DNA of 64,000 nt, taken from positions 1,054,001-1,118,000 of the forward strand of contig OY253672.1 in assembly GCA_958009085.1 (NCBI GenBank). Direction: 5' to 3'. The notes under the pieces are model-generated. The model ran no database searches and had not been told where the DNA came from. It worked only from the letters and a program-made list of their open reading frames with translations. Each line of letters opens with the position of its first letter. Positions within the stretch are counted from its first letter, which is position 1. The stretch is from Protoeuglena noctilucae. Its lineage: Eukaryota; Chlorophyta; Pedinophyceae; Marsupiomonadales; Marsupiomonadaceae. A program made the translations under genes and the position numbers. Positions 31,101-42,963 of the stretch are shown piece by piece.

Positions 31101-34100
31101 CCACGCTGCCCAGGCCCAGGCCGGCGTAGACGCCCATGTAGTACTGAAAGGGAGCGAGGGGGGGCGGGGTCGCGTGTGGGGTGTTGGGGAGACCAAAGCC
31201 ATGTTCATATTCATGTTGGATAGGAACGAATTGATAATAGCTGTAACTGATACTAACTGTGTGTTTGCATCTTACACCCACAATCTCATGTGGGTGCTGT
31301 GCTCACCCACACGTCGATGTGCTTCCCCGCCGCCTCTGCGTTGCTCCAGATTGCGAGCCAGAACTGCTGGGCTGCCTGCAGGCCACGGTCTCCCAGGGCC
31401 AGCACCAGCGCACCGACGGGGATGAGGAACTGCGAGGGCAGGGGGGTCCAGGGGATGGCGAGCGAGCGGTGATGAGAGCGGCGCGAGCGTCCCATCTCAG
31501 CTTGTCACCCGACCCAACGTCACTGTCGCCATCCATGCGTCCCTGTCTCATCGTCAAGCCCACGCATCTTGACACCCTCACCCCTCCCCACCCTCTGCAC
31601 CCCTCCCACACCCCCACCGCTCCTCACTGCACCCCTCCCACGGCACCCAACCCCACGCCCCCACCCCCTCACCAGCGGCCCCCACGAGAGGAAGTATGCC
31701 GAGTAGACCTTCTTATCCACCGACCCCGTGGCTCGGTTCTCCGGTCGCGTCAGGTTGCCCCGGTCCGCGCCCCCCGTCTTGGCCAGCGTGCGACTGCGCT
31801 CCGCCCACGCGGCCTTCTCCCCCTTCCCGTCCCCCTTGCCCTCTCCCTTCCCGTCCGCACCCTTCTCGTCTTTCTTGTCCTCCTTCTTGTCCGCCATCTG
31901 GTACTGCGATGGCGAGCCACTCACGGGAACGTCAAACAACGGTGCTTTGCCCAAATCTCTGACTGCTGCTCATGGGTAGGGTTTATCAGGGAATCGGGCC
32001 GTAGCAGACGCCAACCACCGTTAACGCCTTGGTTCACGCACGGCCACACAAGCATGGTCACACACAAGCACAGTAACACCCAAGCATTGCCACCCAGACA
32101 TATGGTCACACACAGCCACCGTCACACATGTGCCCCCTCCACCCTTTCCCGCCTCTCCTCGCCTTGGTGAAGGACACCCCCTGCGCCTGCAGCTCCGCGA
32201 AGGTTCCCCAGTGCGCCACGCGCCCCCGCTCCATCACCACGATGCGGTCGGCCTGGGCCAGGAACTGCAGCTGGTGGGTCACCAGCACGCGCGTCTTGCC
32301 GCCCAGCTGCCCCGCGATGCACTGCGAGAAGAGGTGCTGCCCCACGTGCGCGTCCACGGCGCTCAAAGGGTCGTCAAGCAAGTAGATGTCGGCGTCGGCG
32401 TAAGTGGCCCGTGCCAGCGCCACGCGCTGCTTCTGGCCCCCGGAAAGGTTCACGCCCTTCTCGCCGATCTCCGTCTGGTCCGCCGCCGGCAGCTGGTCCA
32501 GGTCGGCGTCCAATGCGCAGACGGACACCACGCGGTTGTACCGGTCCTCGTCCATGGGGAGGCCCATCTGGGGGAGGTGAGGGGGGTAAAGGGGTCGCTG
32601 AGTGATGGGGGCGACTGCGGGAGTCAGGGACAAGAGGATCACTGATTGATGAAAGACGGATGGGAATTGAGAAGACGGTCTATGCACAGCCTCGTCACCG
32701 TGTGCTGTCAGACAAGATCCCATGCAAGCACAACACGTGATGGGTGTCACTGAGATGTCATCATGCACACGCGAACCGTGCCGCGTCTCACCAGGATGTT
32801 GTCTTGCAGCGTCGCGTTCTGGATCCACGTGTCCTGGCTCGTGTAGGCGATGGACCCAGCCATGAGCACCTCCCCTCCCTTCTGCGCCATCTCCCGCAGC
32901 AGCCCCATCAGCAGCGACGTCTTGCCGGACCCCACCTCCCCAATCACCATCAGCAGCTCGCCCCTCTGGATCTCCAAGTTCACGTGCTCCAGTTTGAATC
33001 CCTCCACCGGCTGCCCGTTGCTGCTGGAGCCGTTGCCGGACACCAGGCTCGCCATCTCCTTGCCCTGCAGGGAAACAACAGAGGATCGATTGCTAGCAAT
33101 AACAACATCTAAGTGGCAGTCACTTTGCCAGGACTTGTGGCTTCGACAGCCACGGGCGCCCACCTCTGTGAGCAAGCACAGCGTGTCTGCCCCGACAGTC
33201 GCCCCCACTTCCTGCCACACTCACCCCTTCCCCTCATCTCCCACTTCCCATCCCCGCGCTCACCCCCTTGCCCTTCCCCTTGGCCTGCTCCGGTGCGGCG
33301 GGCTTGGGCGGCGGCGTGGACCATTGAAAGGTCGCATCCTTAATGGCCACGACCACCCCCGGGGGCAGCCGCGAGGCGTCGTTGGGGATGGCGGCGGCCT
33401 CCTCCGAGTCGAAGAAGTCTTGGAGGCGCTTGAGGGAGACGTGGGCGTTGACGCACTGGTTGACGATCATGGGGAGCATCATGATGGGAAAACGCAGGAG
33501 GTTGAAGAGGGCCAGGGCCGGGAAGGCCACGGACGCTGGGGGAGGGAAGGGGTCAGGGGTGCTAAGAAGGTTTGTGTGAAGATGGTCAGCAGATACATGG
33601 GAAGGGGTGGCGGAGTGAGGGAGCGCGGACGTCAAGTGGTGTAGGAGCGTCAAGGTGCAGGCGGCGGTTTGCATGGCTGCCTGGCACGGCCAGCTCATGC
33701 CTCATCGCGCTCTCCCTGCCACGTCACATGCACCCTCACCGGTGAGTTGGTTGCCCATGCCGACGAAGGTGATGAAGGCGGTGAGGGAGACGAGGACGGG
33801 CGAGGAGAGGAAGATGACGATGTTGATCAGGCCAAGGAAGCCCGTGCGGCGGATGTACCGGAGCTCCTCCTCGCGAAGATCCTCGACACTGGCGGGGGCG
33901 TAGAGAAGGGGCGTGCGTCGGCATGCGCGTGTGTTGGGATGCGCTGGGCGGGTGGCATCGACAGCGCCAGTCGTCTGGCAGCAGGTGGTGACTCCTCGTC
34001 TGCTCCGTGTGCTTCCACAGAGCACCCAGAGAGCAACCATAACTCACCGCTTGAGGTACGGCTTCTCCCAGGCGTAGAGCTTGATGGCCTTGATGCCTTG

Positions 34101-35570
34101 CAGGACCTGCAGAAGCAATGCATCATCACACTCGGGAAGGAGCTGAGAAGGCTTTGCACTGGAGCGAGTGGTGTGTGAGCAGCAGGGAAAGGGTGTGCAT
34201 CGAAAAGAGGGCCACGCAGATGGGGATGCGTGTGAGCCGGTAAGACTCCATGTGCCTTGGCCCAGCCGCAGCCCTGGCCATTCCCAACGCCCCCGCATCA
34301 TCCAAGGCTCGCCGCGCCTCCTGCAACCCCACGGTGTCACCTCCGTGATCATCTTGACCCGCTTGTCGGTGCGCGCGATGAGCTCCTTCCGTGTCGCAAA
34401 GAGGAGGCGGCCGACGTAGGCGTTGACGGGGATGAAGGCGATGGTGGTGAGGAGGCCGACGAGCGCGGGCACGGGCTTGAGGATGCGCATCAGGAGCGCG
34501 ATGGTGATCAGCACCTGCGGCGACGACCAAGCAAATGGGACGTGTGAGAGCGTCGCGTGCGAGCGGGACGGGTCCCTGTCTTTCATTGTCTCTGTCGGGG
34601 CTTTGCATGCGGGTTCCCTTTCTAGCAACCAATGTCAGGACCCCTCCCAAACACCCCAGCGCCCCTCTGCCCCTCCCACGCAACCCAGCGCCCCTCGTAA
34701 GCAACCCAGCGCATCTCCCACGCAACCCCGCGCCCCTCACCTGCTCTGGGGCGGACCACAGCTGGTGGAGGAACTGCGCCGTCTCCCAGATGCGTTTGCC
34801 GTCGTTGGACTGGAAGTTGATGATCTTGCCGAGGCCCAGCTCGCCGCGCACGGCCCCGGAGATGAGCAGGGACTTGCGGAAGATCATGTCGATGACGCCC
34901 GTCTTGAGCCCCATGCTCACGCGGAAGGCCCGGTGGAAGTACAGGTTGCTGTACACGATGCGGGCCTGCTCCAGCACGGCCATGAGCACAATCATCACGG
35001 CGGTATACCAGGTGGGTCCCCCTTTCTGGATATTCGCAAGCAGGTACTGCAGGATGATGGGGCCCGTGACCTGGAGGCCGTCCTGGATCGCCTGTGAGTG
35101 GGAGAGACGGATGAGAGAGGGACATGAGAACAACACGCCCTCAGCCACATCCTACGTTCCATCCCATCTCCCCAGCCCGTCACCTTGTATACGCCCGCGA
35201 TGAGGAAGGGCCGGCGGAAGGCGTGCCAGAGGGACGTTAAGACGACGCCGCGCGGGTGCTCGGCGGTCGTCGTGCCCCGGAGCGCGTCCTGCACTCTGCC
35301 GGTGAGCAGCTCGGCCCGGTCCTGGTCGTTCACGTCCGGCAAATCCTCCATGATGAGGGGCTGCACGTATCCCAGGTGCATGAGCGGGGACAAGTACTCG
35401 TACGTGATACGGGAAAAAAGGTTCGCTTCTTCCTCAGGCTGCCACGTTCGCCGCCCAGCCCGCGGGTGCTGCTTCGGCGTGGGCATGAAGAGCCGCGACA
35501 GCAGCGAGCGACCCGGGGAGGGCTTGATGGTGAATAGAGCGTCCTGGCCCTGCTCCACATCTTCCAGAGC
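28128..35570 (-). CDS. ABCC/MRP-type full-length ABC transporter
   Basis: A TMD1-NBD1-TMD2-NBD2 exporter of the multidrug-resistance-protein class, which moves glutathione or glucuronide conjugates, often into the vacuole. Seventeen exons were traced, about 1,390 codons: 35184-35570, 34741-35091, 34341-34514, 34048-34106, 33740-33888, 33264-33535, 32792-33064, 32163-32567, 31673-31903, 31307-31429, 30565-31143, 30210-30338, 29733-29925, 29452-29624, 29123-29212, 28706-28918, 28128-28497. NBD1: Walker [10 protein letters not shown], signature [14 protein letters not shown], Walker [16 protein letters not shown]2: [31 protein letters not shown], then [14 protein letters not shown] Lys/Asp/Gly-rich linker (near 31790-31900) joins NBD1 to TMD2. 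The intron 31904-32162 has a GC donor. There is no TMD0. The first exon with the start codon was not placed; look-alike acceptor copies lie upstream. Confidence 0.93.
29675..29722. repeat. CACCCA microsatellite in an ABCC intron
   Basis: A run of cacccacaccca units sits within the intron between the exons at 29733-29925 and 29452-29624. It is a simple tandem repeat with no coding role. Confidence 0.85.
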
Positions 35571-36164
35571 CTGCGGGAGCGCAACGAGAAGGGCATGCTG
35601 GTGTATATCTCCCGAGCCTGCGCCGCAAGCGTGGGAACAGGGCATCCTGGCCCCGCCACAGATCTCCCAGGGCCTGCGCGAGCCCAGCGAGGGGAGATTC
35701 TCGCAGAGAACACGCTGTGCGAACGGGCCGCCACGAAGAGTCGGGGGCGGCCGCGGGTCGCCCCTTACATCAGAGCCACAAGACGGCCCCGTCCGCTGGA
35801 GCAGCGGGGCGCGGCTCCGACTGGCGGATCGACTGCCTTTATCAATACCCACCATACGCGCCCCAAGTTCGCACCTGAAAGTTGCCTCGTTTGTCCATCG
35901 AGGCCCGCATTGCGCCCTCGCGGTATCGAGACGCGCTGGGGACGCCAGACGATTTCAACAGGCCAAGATTCAACAAATGAGCTCTCCCGAAAGCCAAACA
36001 CTAAGGAATGCTGGCGAGATGGGCGAGGGAAGGCGAGGGCTTCGGAAAGAGGAGGAGGCGCGGGCAGGAAACCAACACAGCATCTTCAGCCCGCTATGAG
36101 AGAGGTAGGGTGATGCGGATGAGGGAACATAAGGGCCGGGCTGCGGCACAGCACGTTGTGACAC
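35571..36164. other. 5' flank of the ABCC gene with repeated acceptor-like copies
   Basis: On the minus strand, imperfect copies of the first traced ABCC exon's acceptor and start (cgcag then ggctctgg...) occur near 35610-35630 and 35650-35690, beyond the one used at 35571. The first exon and promoter of ABCC must lie here or further right. The remainder, up to the CHI-like stop at 36165, shows no gene. Confidence 0.5.
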
Positions 36165-36923
36165 TCACGCCAGTGCCCCCGCAGTCAGTGCCCTGATGCC
36201 CGCGACTGCCGCCCTCCTCGCCTCGGGTACGGTCGTTCCGGAACCCACTGCAGGCAGATACGCCCCATGTATCATGGAAAACACCGTGGGACCGGGCGCG
36301 GCGTGTGACACTGGACGTCGGGACTCACCGAACACGCCAAAGAGGGCCCTCGACATGCCGGCAGACGAGATGCGCAGCCCCGCCTTCACGGACGACCAGT
36401 CCACCTGCCCAGGCTCCACCGAAACCTCCAGCGCCCCCTCGGGGCGCCACCGCAAGACCACGTTCGTCCCGCGGCTGAGCTTGCGACCCAGGAAGAAAGC
36501 CTTGAACTCCTCGAGCGCCGATGCCTCGCCCATCGCGGTCACGGGCGCTTCCAGGCTCTTGCGGATCGCGTCTCCGAACGTCTCGCCGTCCACGTCGCGC
36601 ACCAGCTCCAGCTGCAGGACCTTGTCGTACTGGCCAGAGAGGAAGGCCTCGGCGCACGCATCGTCGGTGTCCAGGCCGCCCGACCTCGCGCGCTCCGCGG
36701 CATCCGCGACGGCCTTATCCGCATCCGCGAAGACCGCGACCGCGTAGACCTTGACCTCAATGAACGCGATCTTCTTCGCGCGGTGTCCGACGCCCAAACA
36801 CGCCATATTTGCCGAGTCCCCGAAGCGCGACGTGGCCGGGAAGGACACGCCCGTGGCCGAATCCACCTGCGCAACGCAGCGACGCAAGCGCGTGGCCACG
36901 GCAGTGTGCGGCCACTGCACCAT
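36165..36923 (-). CDS. Chalcone-isomerase-fold protein (fatty-acid-binding-like)
   Basis: Two exons (36329-36923 and 36165-36247) sum to 678 nt and 225 residues. The CHI fold is visible in ATGVSFPATSRFG, LGVGHRAKKIAFIEVKVYA, the LELVRDVDGETFGDAIRKS helix, FKAFFLGRKLSRGTNVVLRW and the final SRALFGVF then VPEARRAAVAGI. In algae and plants such proteins include fatty-acid-binding FAP and CHI-like forms without chalcone isomerase activity. Because green algae generally lack the flavonoid pathway, a lipid-binding role is more likely, but the sequence does not settle it. The short N-terminus (about 24 residues before ATGVSF, with few acidic residues) may target it to an organelle. Confidence 0.85.
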   Translation of the reverse strand: MVQWPHTAVATRLRRCVAQVDSATGVSFPATSRFGDSANMACLGVGHRAKKIAFIEVKVYAVAVFADADKAVADAAERARSGGLDTDDACAEAFLSGQYDKVLQLELVRDVDGETFGDAIRKSLEAPVTAMGEASALEEFKAFFLGRKLSRGTNVVLRWRPEGALEVSVEPGQVDWSSVKAGLRISSAGMSRALFGVFGESRRPVSHAAPGPTVFSMIHGAYLPAVGSGTTVPEARRAAVAGIRALTAGALA

Positions 36924-37224
36924 GTCTCGTTAGGGGCTCATGGAGAAAGATCTCACCTTTGGCGCTTTCGCTGCCGCCTTAACAAGCACTCGTCGTGGCG
37001 CCTGGCGTGCCACGTGGACCCGGAGGGCGGATCCCGCTCTCACTGGGGCCCGGATGCCGACCGCCGTCCGTGCCATCACATGCCACGACATTTTCCTTCA
37101 AAGGCCGATGATACGCGGGCCGGCTACAATGAAGAGTGGCTGCCAGTGCGTCACGCTGTTAAAACGATGGGCACTCCTACTGGCAGGACACCTACGCCAG
37201 AGTTCCGCAAGCAGACGCCCTCCG

Positions 37225-40200
37225 TCACCACACGTCCCTCAGGTAGCGCCCCTGGTCCCCGAGCTTCTTGAGCTCTGCCTCAGCCTGCTCTGCCGTGCAC
37301 TTGGTGGCCGCCATGCACAGATCGACCAGCGTCCGGTGCACGTCCTTGGCCATGGCCTTGGCGTCCCCACACACGTACACGTATCCCCCGCCCGCCTGCG
37401 TGGGTCCACGACGGCGTCTGAGTGTCGACGAGGGATCCTGTGACCCGTCTGCGCCCCGCCTGCACCCCTCAAGAACGCTGCCCTCACCACCGCAGCCCAG
37501 ACCTCCGCCCCGTCCTCCCTCATGTGGTGCTGCACGTACTCCTTCTGTGCCCCATCCCGGCTGAAGGCCACCCGCAGCCGGCGCAGCACCCCGCGCTTCT
37601 CCCACGCGCGCAACTCGGTCTCATAGATGAAGTCCTTCTGCGCGAAGCAACGGCAAAGGCTCTCGCTGGGCAGGGCACGCAGAGCCAACCACAGCGGGCC
37701 GAGGGACGAGTGGGGCATCGGACGTGACCAAGCCCTGGCGAGGCCGCGGCTGCCCTCTCGCCTGCTTGGACCGGCACCCGAAGTAGAGCGCGGCGGTGCC
37801 CAGCTTCTCGCCCTTGCTCATGCGGGCCTCCCGCTCCTGTAAGAAACCCCGGAAGGGCGCCAGGCCCGTCCCAGGCCCCACCATGACCACGGGGGCTAGG
37901 GGGTCCCGGGGAAGCTTGAAGTGCGACGACCAGAGGAAGACGGGGACGCGGTCGCCGGGGCACAGTCCCTGCGGCACCCGCCAGACGTCACAACGTCACC
38001 TCACCGCTACCAGCCGCAACGCAATGCCATCACCGCAACGCCATGTCATCCTCGCTGCATTCTCATCGAGCGCGCTCGCGCGCTCGCCTTGAGGAAGGTG
38101 GAGCAGACGCCCTGGTGGGTGCGGCCCGAGGGCGTGGGCTCGGCCACCACCGCGCACGTGACGTGGACGCGGGTGGGGTGCATGGCCGGGGAGGAGCTGA
38201 TGGAGTAGGCGCGGGGCTGCAGGCGCTGGGCCACGGAGGCGAAGAAGGTGCCCAGGGACGGGCGGGCCGACGGGAAGGCCTCCATCACACAGAGGAGCGA
38301 CCGCGATGCTTCGTGGACGAAGGAGCGGAACAGGGCCTTGCCCTCCGCGCCCGTGTCCGCCATCTGCAGCAGCCGCTGCGGACAGAGAGGGACGCGGGGG
38401 GAGGCTCAGCAACGGACCCGTCGCACAGACCGACAAGCCATGCAAAGCAGATGGCGGGCGCCGCAGGCACTGCGTCATGTGCGGCTCGATGACTTGCGCC
38501 GCGATCCAACCCCACCTGCTGCTCCTGGCGGTCCTTGGCGCACTGAGCCAGCGCCACCAGCGCCGTGCGGGAGGGAGGGCCGGCGATGTCGCAGTAGCGA
38601 GCCAGGGCCTTGCGAAGCGTCACGGGACTCGGGAAGGGCTCCGAAGGCGGCTGCGAAAAGCGGGCATATGCGGCTCGCCATCGGTGCCGCCGGGGATGGT
38701 GTCAGCGGGCAGGAAGCGCCCCGCCCGAGTCTCTCTTGCCACGCACCTGGGTCCCTTTGGCGGGCATGGAGAGGCGGATGGGCACGTCCAGCTGCGACTC
38801 GATGCCCAGCAGCCGCGCGGCGCGCTCGACCTCGGCGGGCACGTTCTCGGGATACACATTCACGTGGTCCCTCGCCGCGTACGCCTGGCCCATGCCGGCA
38901 ATGTCCAGCTCCACGTGCACGCAGCTGCGGTCGCTCTGCCGCGAGTGCAGCTCGCGCCGCTCCACCACGGTCGCGAGGAACGGGTGCCGCGCGTCGTACG
39001 TGCCTTGGGGCGATGCGCCGGGCGCCACCCACACGTCCGAAAACTGCGGGAGTCGCGGGGGAGCCACCGGGGGTGGGGGTCCGGCCAAGGAGAGGGTCAT
39101 GCAAGAGAGCGGAGAGGGTCACGGCTCAGCGAGCACCTTGGTGGAGGGGGCGAGGAACTCCACATCAAAGGCGGGGATCTCCTGCCCCATGGTGTGTAAG
39201 CTCGACTTGCGCCGGGAAGCCTGGATCCCCGCCGACTGGAGCCCCGGGAAGAACTTGGACTCCTTCCACGTGTCGAAGTCCGCCTGGATGTCCTGCGGGC
39301 GTCGTCGCAAGACCGACAGTGCGATCCCGCATCGGGATGCCCATGTCCTGTGCCGCGCTATGCCTGCACCAGTGTGCGGCGCAAGAAAGGGTGACGAGCT
39401 CTCTCAAACACTCTTCCCCAACAATGGTCACGTGCACGGGTCTTCCCAGCCCCCGCCGCACCTCATCGTCGTCCCCCTCCCCCCGGTCGCACACGCTTGC
39501 GGCACCCAAGGCCTTCAGAAACCCGTCCACCTTCCGCCCGACGGCGTTGAAGTGCTCGTACTGCTTGTTCCCCAGCCCAAACACCGCGAACTTCAGCCCT
39601 GACAGCTCCGAGCCGTCCGCCCCCTTGCTCTGCATCCAAGCATTGGCCTCGTGTCAATCGCGTCTGTGCAAATGCCTGCCTGGGTCAATCAATCTCCCGC
39701 ACCATGCACTCACCCGCGTCTCCAGCCACTTGAAAAACTCCGCCGCGTCGTCCGTGGGCTCCCCGTCCCCGTACGTGGCCAGACACAGCACCACGAGCAG
39801 CTCCTGGGCCAAGTTCCCCTCGAAGTCGTAGTTCGCGCAGCCCATGGGAACAGCGGGAGTGCCCGGGCCCACTTTCTGCTGGAGCTGCGCGGCGAGGGGG
39901 CGGAGGGCGGGTGAGGGCCCCGAACGACAGGTGGCGGCCTCGCCAGGTCGCACGCGCGAGGGGGCTCACCTCCAACGCCAGTTCCTTGCTGAAACGCTCC
40001 GATGTGCCCGTCTGCGACCCCCACAAGATCAGGATGCGCCCCCCCGGTCCCGCGGCCGGCGCGGCGGTCACGGCCACGGGGGCAAGCTTGGATGTTGACG
40101 TCGACCGCAGGCAAAAGGCCGCCACCGAGCCCAGAACTGCAGTCAAGCGTTGCTTTGTGTCCTTTGATGCTGGCGGACGACGCGCGGACGGGAAATCACG

Positions 40201-40308
40201 AGATCCTCGCGCGCGCCAGGACCACGCACCTGCCAGGCCGCCCGCAGCGACGCCGAAGATGACCGGGAAGTCCGGCCCAAGGGCCAGTGGGATGCTGATT
40301 AACGACAT
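37225..40308 (-). CDS. POR: NADPH-cytochrome P450 reductase
   Basis: The ER-anchored diflavin reductase passes electrons from NADPH through FAD and FMN to P450s. Eleven exons (40230-40308, 39970-40136, 39714-39884, 39462-39629, 39137-39292, 38747-39043, 38516-38650, 38088-38375, 37762-37968, 37488-37637, 37225-37395) sum to 1,989 nt and 662 residues. An N-terminal membrane anchor ([20 protein letters not shown]) is built from exons 1 and 2. FMN domain: [24 protein letters not shown]-like [37 protein letters not shown] domains: [70 protein letters not shown] and the terminal GRYLRDVW. The introns 37969-38087 and 37638-37761 have GC donors. It is divergent from PPT1 with 586 bp between starts. 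Confidence 0.96.
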
Positions 40309-40894
40309 TGCACACGGCAGCTCCCCTGCGGCGACAACGCGACTCTGCTGGGCCGGAATGGCCACAGCGCTTTGCAGCAGGCGCAGGGCCTTGCCGTGCC
40401 GAGACAGCAGCGCATCTGACAGCGCCCCGATGACGGCAAGATCCAAAGCTATCGGCAGCCGATCGTCAGGGCCCGTGACAGCCTCCCAGGGGCACTTCCG
40501 GGGCGCGGCCAGCCCCGGCCATCAGTTCCACCGGGGCGCGGCCCCAGCGACCGCACGGCCCACGAGCAAGCTATCGCGCATCCCACCTGCGAGTTCGAAA
40601 AGAATGCGGCGCACAGACTCGCCCAGCAGGCGCGGGGAGCCCTGATCGACCGCGCGGGCACGCGTGCAGGGACGAAGGTCAAGACAGACTCCCTCAGCCG
40701 CACTTTTATCGACGAAAGAAGGCAGCTTGGGGTTCCCGGAAGCATGAGGAAACCCTTGAGCCTGACGTCAGGGTGCCAAAGCAGCTGGGGTGGCCTTCTC
40801 CGCCGTGTCACCGCGCTAGCTGCTTCAGTTCTTGACAAGGGCACGTCGCCCACCGCGCTTGCATCGCCTGGGGCACCTAGCTGGCAGCTCCACC

Positions 40895-42487
40895 ATGCAA
40901 CAGGCTGCGCTTGCCGTGGCCGTCGTGTGCGCGATTCTAGCCGTTGTTCGGGGCGCCAGGCTGCTGGAGCCACCGCGTATCGGGGAAAGCGTTTACGTGG
41001 AGGAGGGCTTGCCCGTCAGCGTGGCCGGTACAGGGCTCGTCAAGCTCGCGCCTAGGGATGGGGATGGCGGGGAGGGACAGGAGGGCGCGGGGGGATCCCG
41101 GATGCCTGTGGTGCTATGGCATGGCATGGGCGACACGTGCTGCAACTCAGGTGCGAGCCGCTTGCTTCCCAGCAGGAAAGGGGGCCCACCCTGGGGCCTG
41201 GTCGTGATGCCCAGCGCTCCTACCTTGCAGATTCCCTGGGCGGCTTCGCGGACTGGCTGTCGAGCCACCTGAACGGCGGGGAGGTGTGGTCGGTGCGCCT
41301 GGGCGCCACCGAGTCGGCGGACCAGACGGCAGGCTACTTCGCCAACATGCCCGATGCCGTCGGGCAGGTCTGCCAGGCCATTGCCGGCGAGCCGTCCCTG
41401 GCAGCTGGCTTCTACGGCCTTGGCTTCTCCCAAGGCGCCCAGTTCCTGCGCGCGGTGGCCGAGTCCTGCGGTGGCTCTGGCCCGAGGATGCTGCGCCTCG
41501 TCTCCCTGGGCGGCCAGCACCGAGGAGTGTCCCAGGTCCCGCACTGGTGACAGAAGCACGCGCACCAGCACCGCTCGCGGCTCATCCGTTCTTCGCAACT
41601 GCAAAGTCGCACTCCACGTCTGTCGCTCCCCACAGCAACTCCGATGCCCAGGACGCGGCCTACTGCGAGCGCATGCAGGCGCTCGTCAGCCACGGGGCGT
41701 ACCTGCCGTGGGTGCGGGACCATGTCGTACAGGTGTGTGTATTGACACCTGCGGAGAGTGCGCTGGCTCGCTCGATGAGCCGCTTGACCTCGACCAGCCG
41801 CCTCTCACGCACACCCTCACGTGTTGTACAGAGCCAAAGCCGAAGCTGCGTCCTGGATACATGCCACAGCCGAATCGCAGCTCCCCTGCCATGTGCCCGC
41901 AGGCGCAGTACTACCGTGACCCGGCCCACCTCGACGCGTATTTGTCGCACAACCCCTTCCTGCCACTCGTCAACAACGAGGACCCTGCGTCTCAGGACCC
42001 CTCGCGCGCGGCAGCTCTGGCGTCATTGGAAGCCCTCGTGCTCGTGATGTTTGAGCAGGATACAATGGTGGTGCCGCGCGAGAGTTCGCTGTTCGGGGAG
42101 GAGCAGGTGACGAGGGCGCTGTCATAGGGGCCGGGGCTGGCAAAGACGTGTGCGGGAGGCGTGTGCCGTAAGCAAGGCGTTTGGTGTGCATGATCAGTCA
42201 TGGAGCTTGTGGTCTGACTTGAGATGCAGGAGGACGGTACGGTGCTGCCATTGAGGCAGACTGAGCTGTACCAGGAGGACTGGCTGGGTCTGAAGAAGCT
42301 GGACGGGATGGGCCGGCTGCACCTCTTGTCGAAACCGGTGCGTCGACACCCCGGCGTGGGCCAGCTGGCATTGCTCGACCGCGCTCAGCACGACGGCGCC
42401 TCGCTCGTGGCTCTGTGAGTGCAGGGAGATCACCTGGACATCGACGCGCAGTGGTTTGAGGATCACTTGCTGCCCTTCCTCATGTGA
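40895..42487 (+). CDS. PPT1: Palmitoyl-protein thioesterase 1
   Basis: This lysosomal/vacuolar alpha/beta hydrolase removes palmitate from S-acylated proteins during degradation. Six exons (40895-41150, 41231-41546, 41636-41732, 41903-42106, 42230-42337, 42425-42487) sum to 1,044 nt and 347 residues. A clean signal peptide (MQQAALAVAVVCAILAVVRG) starts it. Then VVLWHGMGDTCCNS, the nucleophile elbow GFSQGAQFLR (Ser about 152), SLGGQHRGVSQVPHC, AYLPWVRDHVVQAQYYRDP, VMFEQDTMVVP with the catalytic Asp, and LPLRQTELYQEDWLGLKKLD followed by KPGDHLDID with the catalytic His. All three catalytic residues are therefore present. A Gly/Asp/Glu-rich insert (about 40 residues after the signal peptide) is not in the animal protein. 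All introns are GT-AG. Confidence 0.95.
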
Positions 42488-42963
42488 AGCAAGCGCGATG
42501 GCTGCCCTTGGTGCGGACTGGTTCGCGAGGGCGCGTGCGAACTGCGCGGCGGGTCGCCGTGCGTGTGTGATGTCAAGGAACAAGGCTTCAAGCTCGCACG
42601 CGACATCACACGGCTGGGCCCCGTGAGGCAGAGTGCAGCATCCACACAGGGGCAGTGAAGCACTACTGGAGGTAGAATTGGAAGCGCTATTAGAGGCGAA
42701 AGGTCCGGAAGGGGCGAGGGCAAAGGAGACTGAGAGGAAGAGCGGTGCACGCATCATGGTCGGCCGCCTAGTGCATGAACTTGGAAGGGCAGTTGCTGCC
42801 CTTGGTAAGACCTTGGTGAGAACAAAAGGGGCCCTGTTATTGCCTGGACCATGGGAAAGTGAAACGGAGCCCGGCTCACAGTCGGGACACTGTGAGAGCC
42901 ATGTGCCACCTAGCTGGTGCAGGGCTCTGAAAAGTCAGCAGTTAGCCGAAGTACAAAGACCAG
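42488..42963. other. Convergent intergenic region
   Basis: This 476-base segment lies between the PPT1 stop (+) and the cyclase stop (-). It has lower GC than the exons and no recognisable gene or repeat. Confidence 0.45.

Noticed and set aside
34620-34740. Repeats of cacgcaacccagcgcccctc in an ABCC intron as a functional array
   Set aside because: It is a short imperfect tandem repeat wholly inside the intron 34515-34740, with no coding or structural sign.
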